Of a DNA stretch of 64,000 nucleotides, positions 1 through 15,860 are shown piece by piece (the stretch's first letter is position 1; each line of letters begins with the position of its first letter). Under the pieces are notes generated by a model that saw nothing but the letters and a program-made list of their open reading frames with translations, made no database searches and was not told where the DNA came from. A program made the translations under genes and the position numbers. The stretch comes from Cellulomonas telluris. GTDB lineage: Bacteria > Actinomycetota > Actinomycetes > Actinomycetales > Cellulomonadaceae. The DNA is taken from assembly GCF_004886325.1 (NCBI RefSeq), contig NZ_QXFN01000005.1, positions 1 through 64,000 of the forward strand. The letters are read 5' to 3'.

Positions 1-12
1 CGGGCCTAGAGA

Positions 13-41
13 ACATTACGCGGCCGGAGCCCTGCGCGCAA
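13..41 (-). promoter_or_regulatory. Strong promoter facing left, rRNA-operon-like
   Basis: On the minus strand a -35 TTGCGC (41-36), a 17-nt spacer and a -10 TAATGT (18-13) predict a start near position 5, so transcription leaves the window at its left edge. This is the best sigma-70-type match in the window. The gene served is outside. In many actinobacteria the rRNA operon follows tyrS, and the TAATGTTCTC discriminator looks like rrn promoters of this group, so an rrn promoter is inferred, not seen. Confidence 0.55.
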
Positions 42-52
42 ACCCTCCGGGC

Positions 53-112
53 GGTGACCGTGGTCACCACGGCCCGCGGGTTGCACAGGCCTCCGCGCGC
101 TCCCTGTGCAAC
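53..112. repeat. Two perfect inverted repeats upstream of the left-edge promoter
   Basis: GGTGACC-GT-GGTCACC occupies 53-68, and GTTGCACAGG (80-89) is repeated inverted as CCTGTGCAAC (103-112) with 13 nt between. Both lie just upstream of the -35 at 41-36. They could be regulator binding sites or small hairpins. Nothing else was recognised between 113 and 280. Confidence 0.5.
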
Positions 113-280
113 GGCGGGGCCGGCGCCGCCATTCCCGCCGAGGCACCGTGGTCGCGGTCACCGGCCGGGCGACCGCGTGGGCTCCCCTCGCGAGGACGAG
201 GCCGTCCGCTGTCGTCCCGCGCGACCGAGCGGCGACGGCTCCCCGTCGCCGCCGCGGCCCGGGCGGGCGCGGACCCGCCC

Positions 281-312
281 CGGTGCCCGTCCCCGCCCGG
301 GGACGGGCACCG
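281..312 (-). terminator. Terminator of tyrS
   Basis: A perfect 14-bp stem (281-294 with 299-312) closes on a GCCC loop, 9 nt past the tyrS stop. There is no U-tract, as usual for GC-rich actinobacterial terminators. Confidence 0.7.
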
Positions 313-321
313 GGCCCGTCG

Positions 322-1584
322 TCAGGCGCCGGCGTCGACCACGGCGAGCGTGCGCTTGCCCCGCCGCAGCAGGGCCCACCGCCCGTGCAGGAGGTCGTCG
401 GCGGTGAGGACCGCGTCCTCGTCGGTCACGCGCACGTTGTTCACCGACGCGCCGCCCTCCGCGATGGCGCGGCGCGCCGCGGCCTTGCTCGCCACGACAC
501 CGGTCGCCGCGAGCAGGTCGACGACGGGGTCGCCGGCCGCACCCCGGGCCGTCGGCAGCTCCGCGACGGCGGCCTCGAGCGTCGCCGCGTCCAGGTCCTC
601 GAGGGACCCGCGCCCGAACAGCGCCTGGCTCGCGGCGACGACGGCGTCGGTCGCCCGGGCGCCGTGGACGAGCGCCGTCACGTCGTACGCGAGCGTCCGC
701 TGCGCCTCGCGGGCGGCGGGCCGCGCCTCGACGGCCGCCTCCAGCTCGGCGATCTCCTCGCGGGTGCGGAAGGTGAACACCTTGAGGTAGCGCACCACGT
801 CGGCGTCGTCCGTGTTGAGCCAGAACTGGTAGAAGGCGTACGGCGTCATCATGTCGGGCGCGAGCCACACGGCGCCGCCCTCGGACTTGCCGAACTTCGT
901 CCCGTCCGCCTTGGTGATCAACGGCGTCGTCAGCGCGTGCACGGCCGTCCGCTCCGTCTTGCGGATGAGGTCGACGCCGGACAGCAGGTTGCCCCACTGG
1001 TCGTTGCCCCCCGTCTGCAGCGTGCAGCCGTGGCGGCGGAACAGCTCGCGGTAGTCCAGGCCCTGCAGGATCTGGTAGCTGAACTCCGTGAAAGAGATGC
1101 CCTCCTCGCTCGCGAGCCGGCGCGCGACCGTGTCCTTCGCGAGCATCGTGCCGAGCCGGTAGTGCTTGCCGACGTCCCGCAGGAAGTCGATGGCCGAGAG
1201 GCCGCCGGTCCAGTCGAGGTTGTTGACCATCACCGCGGCGTCCGGGCCCTCGAAGTCGAGGAAGCGCTCGATCTGCGCGCGCAGGCGTCCGACCCACTCC
1301 GCGACCGTCTCGGGGGTGTTGAGCACGCGCTCCCCGGACATGCGCGGGTCGCCGATGAGCCCGGTCGCGCCTCCGACGAGGGCGAGCGGACGGTGGCCCG
1401 CCAGCTGCAGGTGGCGCATGAGCACGAGCTGCACGAGGTGGCCGTGGTGCAGGCTCGGCGCGGTCGGGTCGAAGCCGGTGTAGAAGGTGACGGGCCCGTC
1501 GGCCAGCGCCTGGGCCAGCGCGTCGCGGTCGGTCGTCTGGGCGACGAGCCCTCGCCACTCGAGCTCGTCGAGGATGCTGCTCAC
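322..1584 (-). CDS. tyrS: Tyrosyl-tRNA synthetase
   Basis: Charges tRNA-Tyr with tyrosine in the cytoplasm. This is a class I synthetase of 420 residues, the normal TyrS length. The HIGH-type motif is HHGHL at residues 46-50, the KMSKS-type loop is KFGKS at 230-234, and the GGNDQWGN tyrosine-site segment is at 192-199. The last ~70 residues form an S4 RNA-binding domain. The GTG start is chosen because GAGGAGGAG lies just upstream and because the conserved [12 protein letters not shown] start follows. It is the last gene of a minus-strand run argG-argH-kinase-glycosylase-tyrS, with an 86-nt gap before it, so it may be co-transcribed or have its own promoter. Confidence 0.96.
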   Translation of the reverse strand: MSSILDELEWRGLVAQTTDRDALAQALADGPVTFYTGFDPTAPSLHHGHLVQLVLMRHLQLAGHRPLALVGGATGLIGDPRMSGERVLNTPETVAEWVGRLRAQIERFLDFEGPDAAVMVNNLDWTGGLSAIDFLRDVGKHYRLGTMLAKDTVARRLASEEGISFTEFSYQILQGLDYRELFRRHGCTLQTGGNDQWGNLLSGVDLIRKTERTAVHALTTPLITKADGTKFGKSEGGAVWLAPDMMTPYAFYQFWLNTDDADVVRYLKVFTFRTREEIAELEAAVEARPAAREAQRTLAYDVTALVHGARATDAVVAASQALFGRGSLEDLDAATLEAAVAELPTARGAAGDPVVDLLAATGVVASKAAARRAIAEGGASVNNVRVTDEDAVLTADDLLHGRWALLRRGKRTLAVVDAGA

Positions 1585-1670
1585 GTCTGTCTCCTCCTCG
1601 CGGGCGCCGCGCGGCGCCCGGGGTCGTGGTCGTGCGGTCGGGTGGTCCGGGGGCGGTGCGCGGGCACCGC

Positions 1671-2405
1671 TCAGGCCGACGCCGTCGCCCCGCGGGGGGC
1701 GTCTGCCGACGTCGGCGACCGATACGCGGGCCGGTACGCCGACACGGTCGGCTCGTTCGTCAGCCACATCCGCCACGGGTGGACGCCACCGTCGCCGCCC
1801 GGCCCCGAGACGCCCACGCGCGGTCCGGTCGCGACGGCGGACAGGACCGTGCCCGCGTCGCGGCGGCGGACGACGACCGCACCACCGGGCTCCGTGACGT
1901 CGCAGCCGTTCGCGCCCAGGTCCAGGCCGAGGCACACCGCGAGCCGGGCGGGACCGCGCGCGAGCTGGCGCGCGCTGTCGACCACCCCGGAGCGCTCGCG
2001 GCGCGACCAGGCCAGCTCGGCGCCCTCGACCACCTCGCCGGCACGCAGCAGCACGGCCGACGCGCGCCCGGCGGGCTGGGTGACGACGTTGACGCAGTGG
2101 TGCAGGCCCATGTGCCGGTAGACGTACAGCCGGCCGGGCTCGGCGAACATCGCCGCGTTGCGCGGTGTCCGCCCGCGGTACGCGTGGGAGCCGGGGTCGT
2201 CTTCGCCGCCGTAGGCCTCCACCTCGGTCAGGCGCACCGTGACCGTGCCCTCCGGCGCGTGCGTGGTCACGTAGCCGCCGAGCAGGTCGCGGGCCACCTG
2301 CAGCACGTCGCGCGCGTACCAGGTGCGCGCGGGCACGGGGCCGAGCCCGACGACGCCGCCCACCGGCGGCACGTCCGCGGGTGCGGCCTCGGGCTCGTTC
2401 GTCAC
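1671..2405 (-). CDS. DNA-3-methyladenine glycosylase (AAG/MPG family)
   Basis: Base-excision repair enzyme removing alkylated purines. The 244-residue protein shows the AAG fold signatures: ARDLLG near the N-terminus, the catalytic Glu segment LTEVEAYGG, the [15 protein letters not shown] block, and the [15 protein letters not shown] and ARGPARL segments. The GTG start overlaps the stop of the upstream kinase by four bases (GTGA), so the two are translationally coupled. Pairing alkylation repair with argH and tyrS is a common actinobacterial arrangement and need not mean shared function. Length is slightly above the ~200-residue core because of short extensions at both ends. Confidence 0.9.
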   Translation of the reverse strand: MTNEPEAAPADVPPVGGVVGLGPVPARTWYARDVLQVARDLLGGYVTTHAPEGTVTVRLTEVEAYGGEDDPGSHAYRGRTPRNAAMFAEPGRLYVYRHMGLHHCVNVVTQPAGRASAVLLRAGEVVEGAELAWSRRERSGVVDSARQLARGPARLAVCLGLDLGANGCDVTEPGGAVVVRRRDAGTVLSAVATGPRVGVSGPGGDGGVHPWRMWLTNEPTVSAYRPAYRSPTSADAPRGATASA

Positions 2406-2994
2406 GCCGTCATCATGCCAAAGGCGTCGAGACGGACGTCGGCGCGTCCGCGGGTGCCCTCGCGCGCGAAGTGCGCCTCCTCGTCCGCCATCCAAGTGAG
2501 CCAGTGCGGGCGGGCCGCCTCGCCGTCGCGCTCGAGCCCGCGCCGCAGGCGCAGGTCGCGGGGACCCTCCACCCAGACCCGCAGCGTGGCGACGGCGTCG
2601 GCGGCGCGGCGCGCCGACCCGCACCCCTCGAGCACGAGGACGTCCGGGACGGGCAGGTCGACCCAGTCGTCGAACCGGTCCGCGGGCCAGTCGAACCGCT
2701 GGTACCGGCCGGGGCGGCCGCGGCGCAGCGGCTCCAGCACCTGCGCGGACAGGCGCGGCCAGAGCGAGCCCTCGAGCCCGCGCCACCCGGCGTACAGGTC
2801 GTCGAGGTGGAGCACGGCGGCCGTCGGCCCCCGCTCACCCACCCGGGCGGCGAGACGCCCGGCGGTCGTGGTCTTGCCCGACCCGGCGGGCCCGTCGATG
2901 CAGACCAGCCGGACCGGCCCGAGGCGGCGCGGCCCGGCGAGCGCGCGGTCGGCGAGCAGGTCGACGACCGCGGCGGCGTCGGCCGGATGCGTCA

Positions 2995-2995
<1 letters not shown>
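2402..2995 (-). CDS. Uridine kinase-like P-loop kinase
   Basis: A 197-residue P-loop NTPase with Walker A GPAGSGKT at residues 35-42, followed by [12 protein letters not shown], which resembles the substrate segment of uridine kinase/phosphoribulokinase-type enzymes. A later VLVLEGCGS strand fits a Walker B-like position. The substrate cannot be decided from sequence; nucleoside or (d)CMP-type phosphorylation is an inference. ATG is chosen because it overlaps the argH stop by one base (TGATG), and its own stop overlaps the glycosylase start by four bases, so it sits in the middle of a coupled operon. Confidence 0.8.
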
Positions 2996-5671
<2,676 letters not shown>

Positions 5672-5703
5672 GTCAGGTTCTCTCCGTTCTCAGCAACGTC
5701 TGC

Positions 5704-5741
5704 GTGCATGAACATACATGCTTACGCGGACGTATGCATAA
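5704..5741 (-). promoter_or_regulatory. ArgR-type operators and promoter of argGH
   Basis: An AT-rich island in very GC-rich DNA. It holds GTGCATGAACATACA (5704-5718), identical to the sequence abutting argC, and a second half-site pair GTATGCATAA (5732-5741). On the minus strand TATGTT (5716-5711) can serve as the -10, giving a leader of about 32 nt to argG. ARG boxes are known as TGCAT/ATTCA-type palindromes; ArgR binding here is inferred from the shared sequence and the genes controlled. Confidence 0.65.
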
Positions 5742-5747
5742 CCCGTC

Positions 5748-9517
<3,770 letters not shown>

Positions 9518-9521
<4 letters not shown>

Positions 9522-10744
9522 GTCGAGTAGGCGCTGTTCTCGTGGACGTAGTCGTGCGTGAGGTCGTTGGTCCACACGGTCGCCGACGCGTCGCCCGCGT
9601 GCAGGTCGACCTCGACGTGGATCTCGCGCGCCGCCGCGAGGTCCAGCTGTGCCGGGTCCTCGTGCGCGCCTCCCGCGCGGCAGATCTGCAGGCCGTTGAT
9701 CGTCACGTCGAGCGTCGACGGGTCGAACGGCGCGATCTCCTCGGGCACGGTGCCGACCTGCGCGATGATCCGGCCCCAGTTCGGGTCGTTGCCGAACATC
9801 GCCGCCTTGAACAGGTTCGAGCGGGTGACCGCGCGGGCCACGGCCACGGCCGCCGCCTCGGTGGTCGCGCCGTGCACGTGCACGGCGATGTCGTGCGAGG
9901 CCCCCTCCGCGTCCGCCACGAGCTGGCGCGCCAGCGACGCGCACACGCGCCGCACGGCGTCCGCGAAGACGTCCGGGGCCGGGGTCACGCCGCTCGCACC
10001 CGACACCATGAGCGTCACGGTGTCCGAGGTCGACATGCAGCCGTCGGAGTCGACGCGGTCGAAGGTGGCGCCCGTCGCGGCCCGCAGCGCCGCGTCCGCG
10101 GTGGCGGCGTCGACGTCGGCGTCCGTGGTGAGCACCGAGAGCATCGTCGCCATCGCCGGCGCGAGCATGCCCGCGCCCTTCGCCATGCCGCCGACGGTGA
10201 ACGCGCCGTGGGGCGTCTCGACGCGCACGTGCGCGGTCTTCGGCACGCTGTCCGTGGTCATGATCGCCGTGGCCGCCTCCGGGCCCGTCGCGTCCGTGAG
10301 CGCCGCGACGGCGGGGCCGATGCCGGCGAACAGCTTGTCGCTCGCGAGGGGCACGCCGATCAGGCCGGTCGAGCAGACGACCACGTCGCCCGCCGAGATG
10401 CCGAGCGCGTCCGCGACCTTCTCGGCGGTCGCGTGCGCGTCCTGGAAGCCGCGCGGACCGGTGCCGACGTTGGCACCGCCGGAGTTCAGCACGACGGCCG
10501 ACACCACCCCGTCGGACACCGCCTGGCGCGACCACAGCACGGGCGCGCCGACCACGCGGTTCGTGGTGAAGACCGCCGCACCGACCTGCCGCGGCCCGTC
10601 GTTGACGACGAGCGCGAGGTCCGGCTTGCCGGAGGCCTTCAGCCCGGCGGTCACGCCCGAGGCGCGGAAGCCGGCGGCGGCCGTCACCCCGGGCGACGTG
10701 CCGGGCGAGGTGCCCTCGAGGGCAGGGCCGAGGTGGTCGGTCAC
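9518..10744 (-). CDS. argJ: Bifunctional ornithine acetyltransferase / N-acetylglutamate synthase
   Basis: Recycles acetyl from N-acetylornithine to glutamate, and in bifunctional members also makes N-acetylglutamate from acetyl-CoA. It is 408 residues long. The self-cleavage site is in [14 protein letters not shown], with Thr200 as the predicted new N-terminal nucleophile, and STGLIG (125-130) supplies the oxyanion pair. The C-terminus [14 protein letters not shown] is typical. The GTG start overlaps the argC stop. No argA or argE is in the window, which fits the cyclic route; bifunctionality is inferred. Confidence 0.95.
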
Positions 10745-11805
10745 GGGGCGACTCCGTTCCGCGGGAGGCCGAGCGTCTCGGGCAGGCCGAGCGCGAGGTT
10801 GAGGGACTGCACCGCGCCACCGGCGGTGCCCTTGACGAGGTTGTCGATCGCGGTGACGGTCACGACGCGTCCGGCGCGGGCGTCGAGCGCGACCTGCACG
10901 AGCGCGGTGTTGGCGCCGGTCGTCGCCGCGGTCGTGGGCCAGCGGCCGTCGGGCAGCACGTGGACGAACGGCTCGTCGGCGTACGCGGCGCGCCACACCG
11001 CGCGCAGCTCGTCGTCGGAGGCGTCGACGCCCGGGGCGAGGCGTGCCGTGGCGGTCGCGAGGATGCCCCGCGACGTCGGCACGAGCACGGGCGTGAACGA
11101 CGTGCGCACGTCCGTGGCGCCCGCGCTGCGCAGGTTCTGGGCGATCTCCGGGATGTGCCGGTGCGTCCCGCCGACCGCGTACGGCACCGCCGCGCCGAGC
11201 GCCTCGGACGCGAGCAGGTGCGGCTTGAGCGACTTGCCCGCGCCCGAGTAGCCGACGGCGAGGACCGCGACGAGGTCGGTGGTGTCGAGCAGGCCGGCCG
11301 CGACGCCCGGCTGCAGACCCAGGGTGACGGCGGTGACGTTGCAGCCCGGGACGGCGATGCGGCGGGCGCCCGCGAGCCGGTCGCGCTGGCGGGTCAGCGT
11401 CTCGGCGACGACGAGCTCCGGCAGGCCGTAGGTCCACGTGCCGGCGTGCGGGCTGCCGTAGTACGCCTCCCAGTCGGCGGCGTCGACGAGCCTGTGGTCC
11501 GCCCCGAGGTCGAGCACCACCGGGTCCTCCCCCAGGGCCTCGAGCTCGGCGGCGACGGCGCCGCTCGCGCCGTGCGGCAGCGCGAGGACGACCACGTCGT
11601 GCCCGGCGAGCGCCTGCGCGGTCGTCGGCTCCAGGACCCGGTCGGCGAGGTCGAGCAGGTGGGGGTGGTGGTCGCCCAGCGGCGTGCCCGCGTTGCTGTG
11701 CGCCGTGAGCGTGCCGATGCGCGCCTCGGGGTGGTCGAGCAGCAGGCGGAGGATCTCACCACCCGCGTACCCGCTGGCGCCGGCGACCGCCACGGAGAAC
11801 GTCAT
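10741..11805 (-). CDS. argC: N-acetyl-gamma-glutamyl-phosphate reductase
   Basis: NADPH-dependent reduction of acetylglutamyl phosphate to the semialdehyde. The 354-residue protein begins [13 protein letters not shown] (Rossmann loop) and has the catalytic Cys in [17 protein letters not shown]. It heads the six-gene argCJBDFR operon. The ATG at 11805 is chosen because the conserved start follows it and because a promoter upstream would begin transcription at about this base; in-frame ATGs at 11811 and 11817 exist inside the -10/operator and are less likely. Confidence 0.94.
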   Translation of the reverse strand: MTFSVAVAGASGYAGGEILRLLLDHPEARIGTLTAHSNAGTPLGDHHPHLLDLADRVLEPTTAQALAGHDVVVLALPHGASGAVAAELEALGEDPVVLDLGADHRLVDAADWEAYYGSPHAGTWTYGLPELVVAETLTRQRDRLAGARRIAVPGCNVTAVTLGLQPGVAAGLLDTTDLVAVLAVGYSGAGKSLKPHLLASEALGAAVPYAVGGTHRHIPEIAQNLRSAGATDVRTSFTPVLVPTSRGILATATARLAPGVDASDDELRAVWRAAYADEPFVHVLPDGRWPTTAATTGANTALVQVALDARAGRVVTVTAIDNLVKGTAGGAVQSLNLALGLPETLGLPRNGVAP

Positions 11806-11842
11806 GTGCATGAACATACAGTGGGCTGCACAAAGATACCAA
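11806..11842 (-). promoter_or_regulatory. Promoter and ArgR-type operator of argCJBDFR
   Basis: -35 TTGGTA (11842-11837), 18-nt spacer, -10 TATGTT (11818-11813), then 7 nt to the argC ATG, so the message is probably leaderless. The 15-mer GTGCATGAACATACA (11806-11820) covers the -10 and is identical to the one upstream of argG, so bound ArgR would block polymerase directly. Confidence 0.65.
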
Positions 11843-11898
11843 CGCATTCCACGGCGACCTGCGGGAACAGTCTCGCAGGCGAGCCGGTTGGCACCGGC

Positions 11899-12882
11899 AT
11901 GCGCGCCGTCGTCGCCGCCCGCGCGGGCGGACCCGAGGTCCTCGAGCCGACCGACGTCCCCGACCCCGAGCCTGGGGCCGACGAGGTGCTCGTCCGCGTG
12001 GCCGCGGCGGGTGTCAACTTCATCGACACCTACCGTCGCACAGGGACCTACCCCATGCCCTACCCGCACGTGGTCGGGTCCGAGGGGGCGGGCGAGGTCG
12101 TCGCCGTCGGCCCGGACGTGACGACGCTCGCGCCCGGCGACCACGTCGCGTGGGCGGACGTCCCCGGCTCCTACGCCGAGCTCGTCGCCGTGCCGGAGCG
12201 GTCCGCGCTCGTCGTCCCGCCCGGCCTCGACGACCGCACCGCCGCCGGGCTGCCGCTCCAGGGCATGACGGCGCACTACCTGTCCGCGTCGACGTTCCCG
12301 CTCGGGCGCGGGCACGACGTGCTGCTGCACGCCGCCGCCGGCGGCGTCGGGCTGCTGCTGACCCAGCTCGCCGCCGCCCGCGGCGCCCGTGTGATCGCGA
12401 CGGTCGGGTCCGCCGAGAAGGAGGCCCTCGCGCGCGCCGCCGGGGCCGCCGACGTGATCCGGTACCGGGAGCTCTCCGACCTCACCGCCGAGCTGCCCGC
12501 GCTGGTGCGCGACCTCACCGGTGGGCGCGGCGTGCACGTCGTCTACGACTCGGTCGGCAAGGACACGTTCGACGCGTCCCTCGCCTCGCTGCGCACCCGG
12601 GGGACGCTGGTGCTGTTCGGCGGGTCCTCGGGGCAGGTGCCGCCCGTCGACCTGCAGCGGCTCAACGCGGCCGGGTCGCTGTTCGTGACCCGGCCCACGC
12701 TCGCCCACCACACCCTGACCGCCGACGAGCGGGCGTGGCGCTGGCGCGAGGTCGCCGAGCCCGCCGTCGCCGGTGCGCTCGACGTGCGCGTCGGCGCCAC
12801 GTTTCCCCTCGCCGACGCGGCCGAGGCCCACCGCGCCCTCGAGGGGCGCGCGACCACCGGAAAGGTGCTGCTGCTCCCGTGA
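11899..12882 (+). CDS. NADPH:quinone oxidoreductase family protein
   Basis: A 327-residue medium-chain dehydrogenase of the zinc-free quinone oxidoreductase type. N-terminal GroES-like half ([36 protein letters not shown]), then a Rossmann domain with [20 protein letters not shown]. The [11 protein letters not shown] segment is typical of E. coli QorA-like enzymes. It probably reduces quinones or alpha,beta-unsaturated carbonyls with NADPH. It is divergent from argC and translationally coupled (GTGA overlap) to the thiol oxidoreductase downstream, suggesting a redox-defence pair. Confidence 0.9.
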   Translation: MRAVVAARAGGPEVLEPTDVPDPEPGADEVLVRVAAAGVNFIDTYRRTGTYPMPYPHVVGSEGAGEVVAVGPDVTTLAPGDHVAWADVPGSYAELVAVPERSALVVPPGLDDRTAAGLPLQGMTAHYLSASTFPLGRGHDVLLHAAAGGVGLLLTQLAAARGARVIATVGSAEKEALARAAGAADVIRYRELSDLTAELPALVRDLTGGRGVHVVYDSVGKDTFDASLASLRTRGTLVLFGGSSGQVPPVDLQRLNAAGSLFVTRPTLAHHTLTADERAWRWREVAEPAVAGALDVRVGATFPLADAAEAHRALEGRATTGKVLLLP

Positions 12883-13637
12883 CCTCCACGACCCCGTTCA
12901 CCCCGCTGCCCGCCCCCACGCGCACCGTCCGCGTCGAGGTCTGGTCGGACGTGGCCTGCCCCTGGTGCTTCATCGGCAAGCGCCGGTTCGCGGCCGCGCT
13001 CGAGCGGTTCGCGCACCGCGAGCACGTCGAGGTCGTGTGGCGCTCCTACCAGCTCTCCCCGGAGACGCCCACGGGGCCGGGGCGGCCCGAGGTCGAGGCG
13101 CTCGCGCAGATGAAGGGCCTGGACCCCGCACAGGTCCGGCAGATGTTCGCGCACGTGACCGCCGTCGCCGCGACCGACGGCCTGCGCTACGACTTCGACC
13201 GCACGCTCGCGTTCAACACCTTCGACGCGCACCGGCTGCTGCACCTGGCCGCCCGCGTCGGCGGTGCCGCGCTCGCCGACGCCACCATGGAGGCACTGTT
13301 CTCCGCGCACTTCGAGCAGGGCGTGGACCTCGGCGCCGAGGGGGCGCTCGTGACGGTGGCGGAGCAGGTCGGGTTCGCCCAGCACGGCTGGGACGCCGGC
13401 CGCGTGGCCGCCGCGCTGGCGGGTGACGACGAGGCCGAGGCCGTCCGTGCCGACATCGCCGAGGCGCGCGCCCTGGGGGTGACCGGAGTGCCGTTCTTCG
13501 TCCTCGACCGCAGGTACGGCGTGTCCGGGGCCCAGCCGGTCGAGGTGTTCGCGCAGCTGCTGGAGACGGGATGGCGCGAGGCGAACCCGCTCGCCACCGT
13601 CCCCGCCGGCGAGGTCTGCGCCGACGGCACCTGCTGA
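12879..13637 (+). CDS. DsbA family oxidoreductase (FrnE-like)
   Basis: A 252-residue thioredoxin-fold protein with active site CPWC at residues 27-30, cis-proline loop GVTGVPFF and a C-terminal CADGTC. These are hallmarks of the cytoplasmic FrnE/2-hydroxychromene isomerase-like branch: there is no signal peptide. In characterised FrnE proteins the C-terminal CX4C takes part in disulfide exchange, so the same is inferred. The GTG start overlaps the stop of the quinone oxidoreductase. A bidirectional terminator follows. Confidence 0.9.
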   Translation: MTSTTPFTPLPAPTRTVRVEVWSDVACPWCFIGKRRFAAALERFAHREHVEVVWRSYQLSPETPTGPGRPEVEALAQMKGLDPAQVRQMFAHVTAVAATDGLRYDFDRTLAFNTFDAHRLLHLAARVGGAALADATMEALFSAHFEQGVDLGAEGALVTVAEQVGFAQHGWDAGRVAAALAGDDEAEAVRADIAEARALGVTGVPFFVLDRRYGVSGAQPVEVFAQLLETGWREANPLATVPAGEVCADGTC

Positions 13638-13650
13638 CCGTCGTCCCGCG

Positions 13651-13689
13651 CGCACCGGCGGCCCCGCCCCCTGAGGGGCCGCCGGTGCG
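13651..13689. terminator. Bidirectional terminator between convergent genes
   Basis: Perfect 15-bp stem (13651-13665 with 13675-13689) and a 9-nt loop in the 58-bp gap between the DsbA-family gene and thiD/tenA. It can serve both strands. Confidence 0.75.
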
Positions 13690-13695
13690 GCGGGG

Positions 13696-15195
13696 TCAGC
13701 GGCCGCGCCCCGCGGCAGCGAGCGCGGCGGGGGCCGGGGCCGCCAGGTCGACCTGGTCGAAGAACGCGACCTCGTGCTCGCACGAGCGGACGAACGCCGC
13801 GAGCATGCGCGACCGCGTCGCCGCCCCCACCTCGCGGGCCGCCGCGTCGCACAGCAGGCGCGCCTCGTCGGCCGCGGCGGCGAACGCCGGGTCCCCGTAC
13901 GTGCCGACCCAGTCGCCGTACGGGTGCGCGGACAGGTCACCGGCGCGCGCGAGGATGCGCGCGCCGATGTCCGCGTACAGCCAGTAGCAGGGCAGCACCG
14001 CGGCGGTGAGCTCCGCGTACGAGCCGCGCGCCCCGACCGCGAGCAGGTGGTCGGTGTACGCCGTCGTCACCGCCGACGCCGGCCCGTCCCACACCCGGCC
14101 CGTGCGCCGGAGGCGGTCCCGGTGCAGCTGCGCCTCGACGTCCAGGCACCGGCTCGCCCCGCGCGCCCAGAAGGCCTGCGCCGCACCGTCGGGCGCGAGC
14201 TCGCTCGCCCGCGCCAGGACCCGCGAGTACGCGGCCAGGTAGAGCGCGTCCTGGTGCAGGTAGGCCTCGAACGCCTCCGTCGGCAGGGTGCCGTCCGCGA
14301 GCGCGCGGACGAACGGCAGCTCGTCGCACGCGGCCCGCAGGTCCGCGACGGCGTCCCACGCCTCGTCGCCGAACGGGCGCGCGCCGAGGGTCGGGGCGTG
14401 GTGGAGGTGGTCGACCGGGCCTCGCCCGGACCCCACGGCGAGCGCCTCCCCCGCCGCGATCGCGCCCGTGAGCCACGCCTTCGCCTCCCGGACCGCGCTC
14501 ACCCAGTCGGGGCGTCGTGGCCGCAGCGCGGCGACGGCGGCCGAGAGCGAGCAGCCGGTCCCGTGCGTCGACGACGTCGCCACCCGCACGGCGTCGAGCT
14601 CGACGACGGTCGTCGCGTCGACGACCGCGTCGGGGCTCGCGTCGCCGTCGAGGTGCCCGCCCTTGAGCAGCACCGTGACGCCGCTGCCCTGCGCCAGCCT
14701 GCGGGCCTGGTCCACGGCGTCGCGCCAGGTGCGGGCCGTCGGCTCCCCCAGCAGCACGCCGAGCTCCGGCAGGTTCGGGGTGACGAGGTGGGCGTGCGGG
14801 ACGAGGCGGCGGACGGCGTCCTCGGCGTCGTGGTCCAGGAGCCGGTCCCCGCTGGTCGCGACCATGACCGGGTCGAGCACGACGACCGGCGGGCGCGCGC
14901 GCACGAGCCACGCGGCGACCTCGTCGGCCACGGCGCGCGTGCCGAGCATGCCGATCTTCACCGCGTCGACCGTGACGTCGTCGCTCACCGCGTCGAGCTG
15001 TGCGCGCAGGAAGTCCACGTCCGGGACGTGCACCGCGCGCACCCCGTGCGTGTTCTGCGCGACCAGCGCCGTCACGACCGCCATGCCGTACGCCCCGTGG
15101 GCGCCGAACGACTTGAGGTCCGCGTGGATGCCCGCGCCACCCGTCGGGTCCGTGCCGGCGACCGACAGCACGCGCACGCGCGTGGGGGCGCTCAT
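13696..15195 (-). CDS. thiD: HMP(-P) kinase fused to TenA (ThiD-TenA)
   Basis: A 499-residue two-domain thiamine protein. Residues 1-~260 are ThiD: SVAGTDPTGGAGIHADLKSF at the start, LDPVMVATSG, TPNLPEL and the STHGTGCSLSAA anion hole. It phosphorylates hydroxymethylpyrimidine twice. From ~275 to ~490 is a TenA domain with the catalytic-Cys segment PCYWLYADIG and the HEVAFF glutamate region; TenA releases HMP from aminopyrimidine breakdown products of thiamine. The ATG overlaps the thiE stop. The fusion couples pyrimidine salvage to phosphorylation. Confidence 0.93.
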   Translation of the reverse strand: MSAPTRVRVLSVAGTDPTGGAGIHADLKSFGAHGAYGMAVVTALVAQNTHGVRAVHVPDVDFLRAQLDAVSDDVTVDAVKIGMLGTRAVADEVAAWLVRARPPVVVLDPVMVATSGDRLLDHDAEDAVRRLVPHAHLVTPNLPELGVLLGEPTARTWRDAVDQARRLAQGSGVTVLLKGGHLDGDASPDAVVDATTVVELDAVRVATSSTHGTGCSLSAAVAALRPRRPDWVSAVREAKAWLTGAIAAGEALAVGSGRGPVDHLHHAPTLGARPFGDEAWDAVADLRAACDELPFVRALADGTLPTEAFEAYLHQDALYLAAYSRVLARASELAPDGAAQAFWARGASRCLDVEAQLHRDRLRRTGRVWDGPASAVTTAYTDHLLAVGARGSYAELTAAVLPCYWLYADIGARILARAGDLSAHPYGDWVGTYGDPAFAAAADEARLLCDAAAREVGAATRSRMLAAFVRSCEHEVAFFDQVDLAAPAPAALAAAGRGR

Positions 15196-15860
15196 CGCGG
15201 CACCGCCGCGAGCGACGTCCGGGCCCAGGCCTCGACGAGGGCGGCCGCCGCCCGGGACGGGTCGGGGGCGGCGCAGACCGCGCTCACCACGGCGACGGCG
15301 TGCGCCCCCGCGGCGCGCAGGGCCGGCACGTCCTGCGCGGTCAGGCCGCCGATGGCGACGACCGGCAGCGGCGTCGCCGACGCGACCGCGCGGACGCCGT
15401 CGGTGCCGAGCGCGGGGCCGGCCTCGGGCTTCGTGGACGTGAGCCGGACGGGGCCGCTGCCGACGTAGTCCGCACCGGCCGCGTCGGCGAGCCGGCCGGG
15501 GTGCGACACCGACACGCCCACCACGCCGTCCGGCCCCAGCAGGGCACGCACGTCCCGCACCTCGAGGTCCTGGCGGCCGACGTGCACGCCGTCGACGCGG
15601 GCGCCGCGGGCGCGGGCCGCGAGCGCGACGTCGACGCGGTCGTCGACCAGCAGCACGGCGGGCGGTGCGTCCCGCAGCGCGTCCGCCACGGCGACCGTCA
15701 GGGCGACCTGGGTGCGCACGTCCGCGCGCTTGGCCCGCACCTGCACGGTGCCGACGCCGGCGCGCACGGCCGCGGACGCGACCGCGGCCGGCGCGTGCCC
15801 GGCGGCGGCGCAGACGTCCGCGTCGAGGACGAGGTACGGCCCGGCGGGCAGGCGCGTCAT
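15192..15860 (-). CDS. thiE: Thiamine-phosphate synthase
   Basis: Joins HMP pyrophosphate with thiazole phosphate. The 222-residue TIM barrel shows VQVRAK (the family has QxRxK), LLVDDRVDVALA, DGVHVGRQDL, GVSVSHPGRLADA and YVGSGPVRLTSTKP, and VVAIGGLTAQDV. Its stop overlaps the start of thiD/tenA and its start overlaps the stop of thiM, so all three are one coupled operon controlled by the TPP riboswitch. Confidence 0.93.
   Translation of the reverse strand: MTRLPAGPYLVLDADVCAAAGHAPAAVASAAVRAGVGTVQVRAKRADVRTQVALTVAVADALRDAPPAVLLVDDRVDVALAARARGARVDGVHVGRQDLEVRDVRALLGPDGVVGVSVSHPGRLADAAGADYVGSGPVRLTSTKPEAGPALGTDGVRAVASATPLPVVAIGGLTAQDVPALRAAGAHAVAVVSAVCAAPDPSRAAAALVEAWARTSLAAVPR

Noticed and set aside
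106-2121. Long open frame on the plus strand across tyrS and the glycosylase gene
   Set aside because: Antisense shadow: Arg/Val/Gly-rich, no motifs, and the minus-strand genes are unmistakable. Long spurious frames are expected at this GC content.
11806-11820. Upstream ATGs at 11811 and 11817 as argC starts
   Set aside because: They fall within the presumed -10 and operator, so they would not be transcribed.
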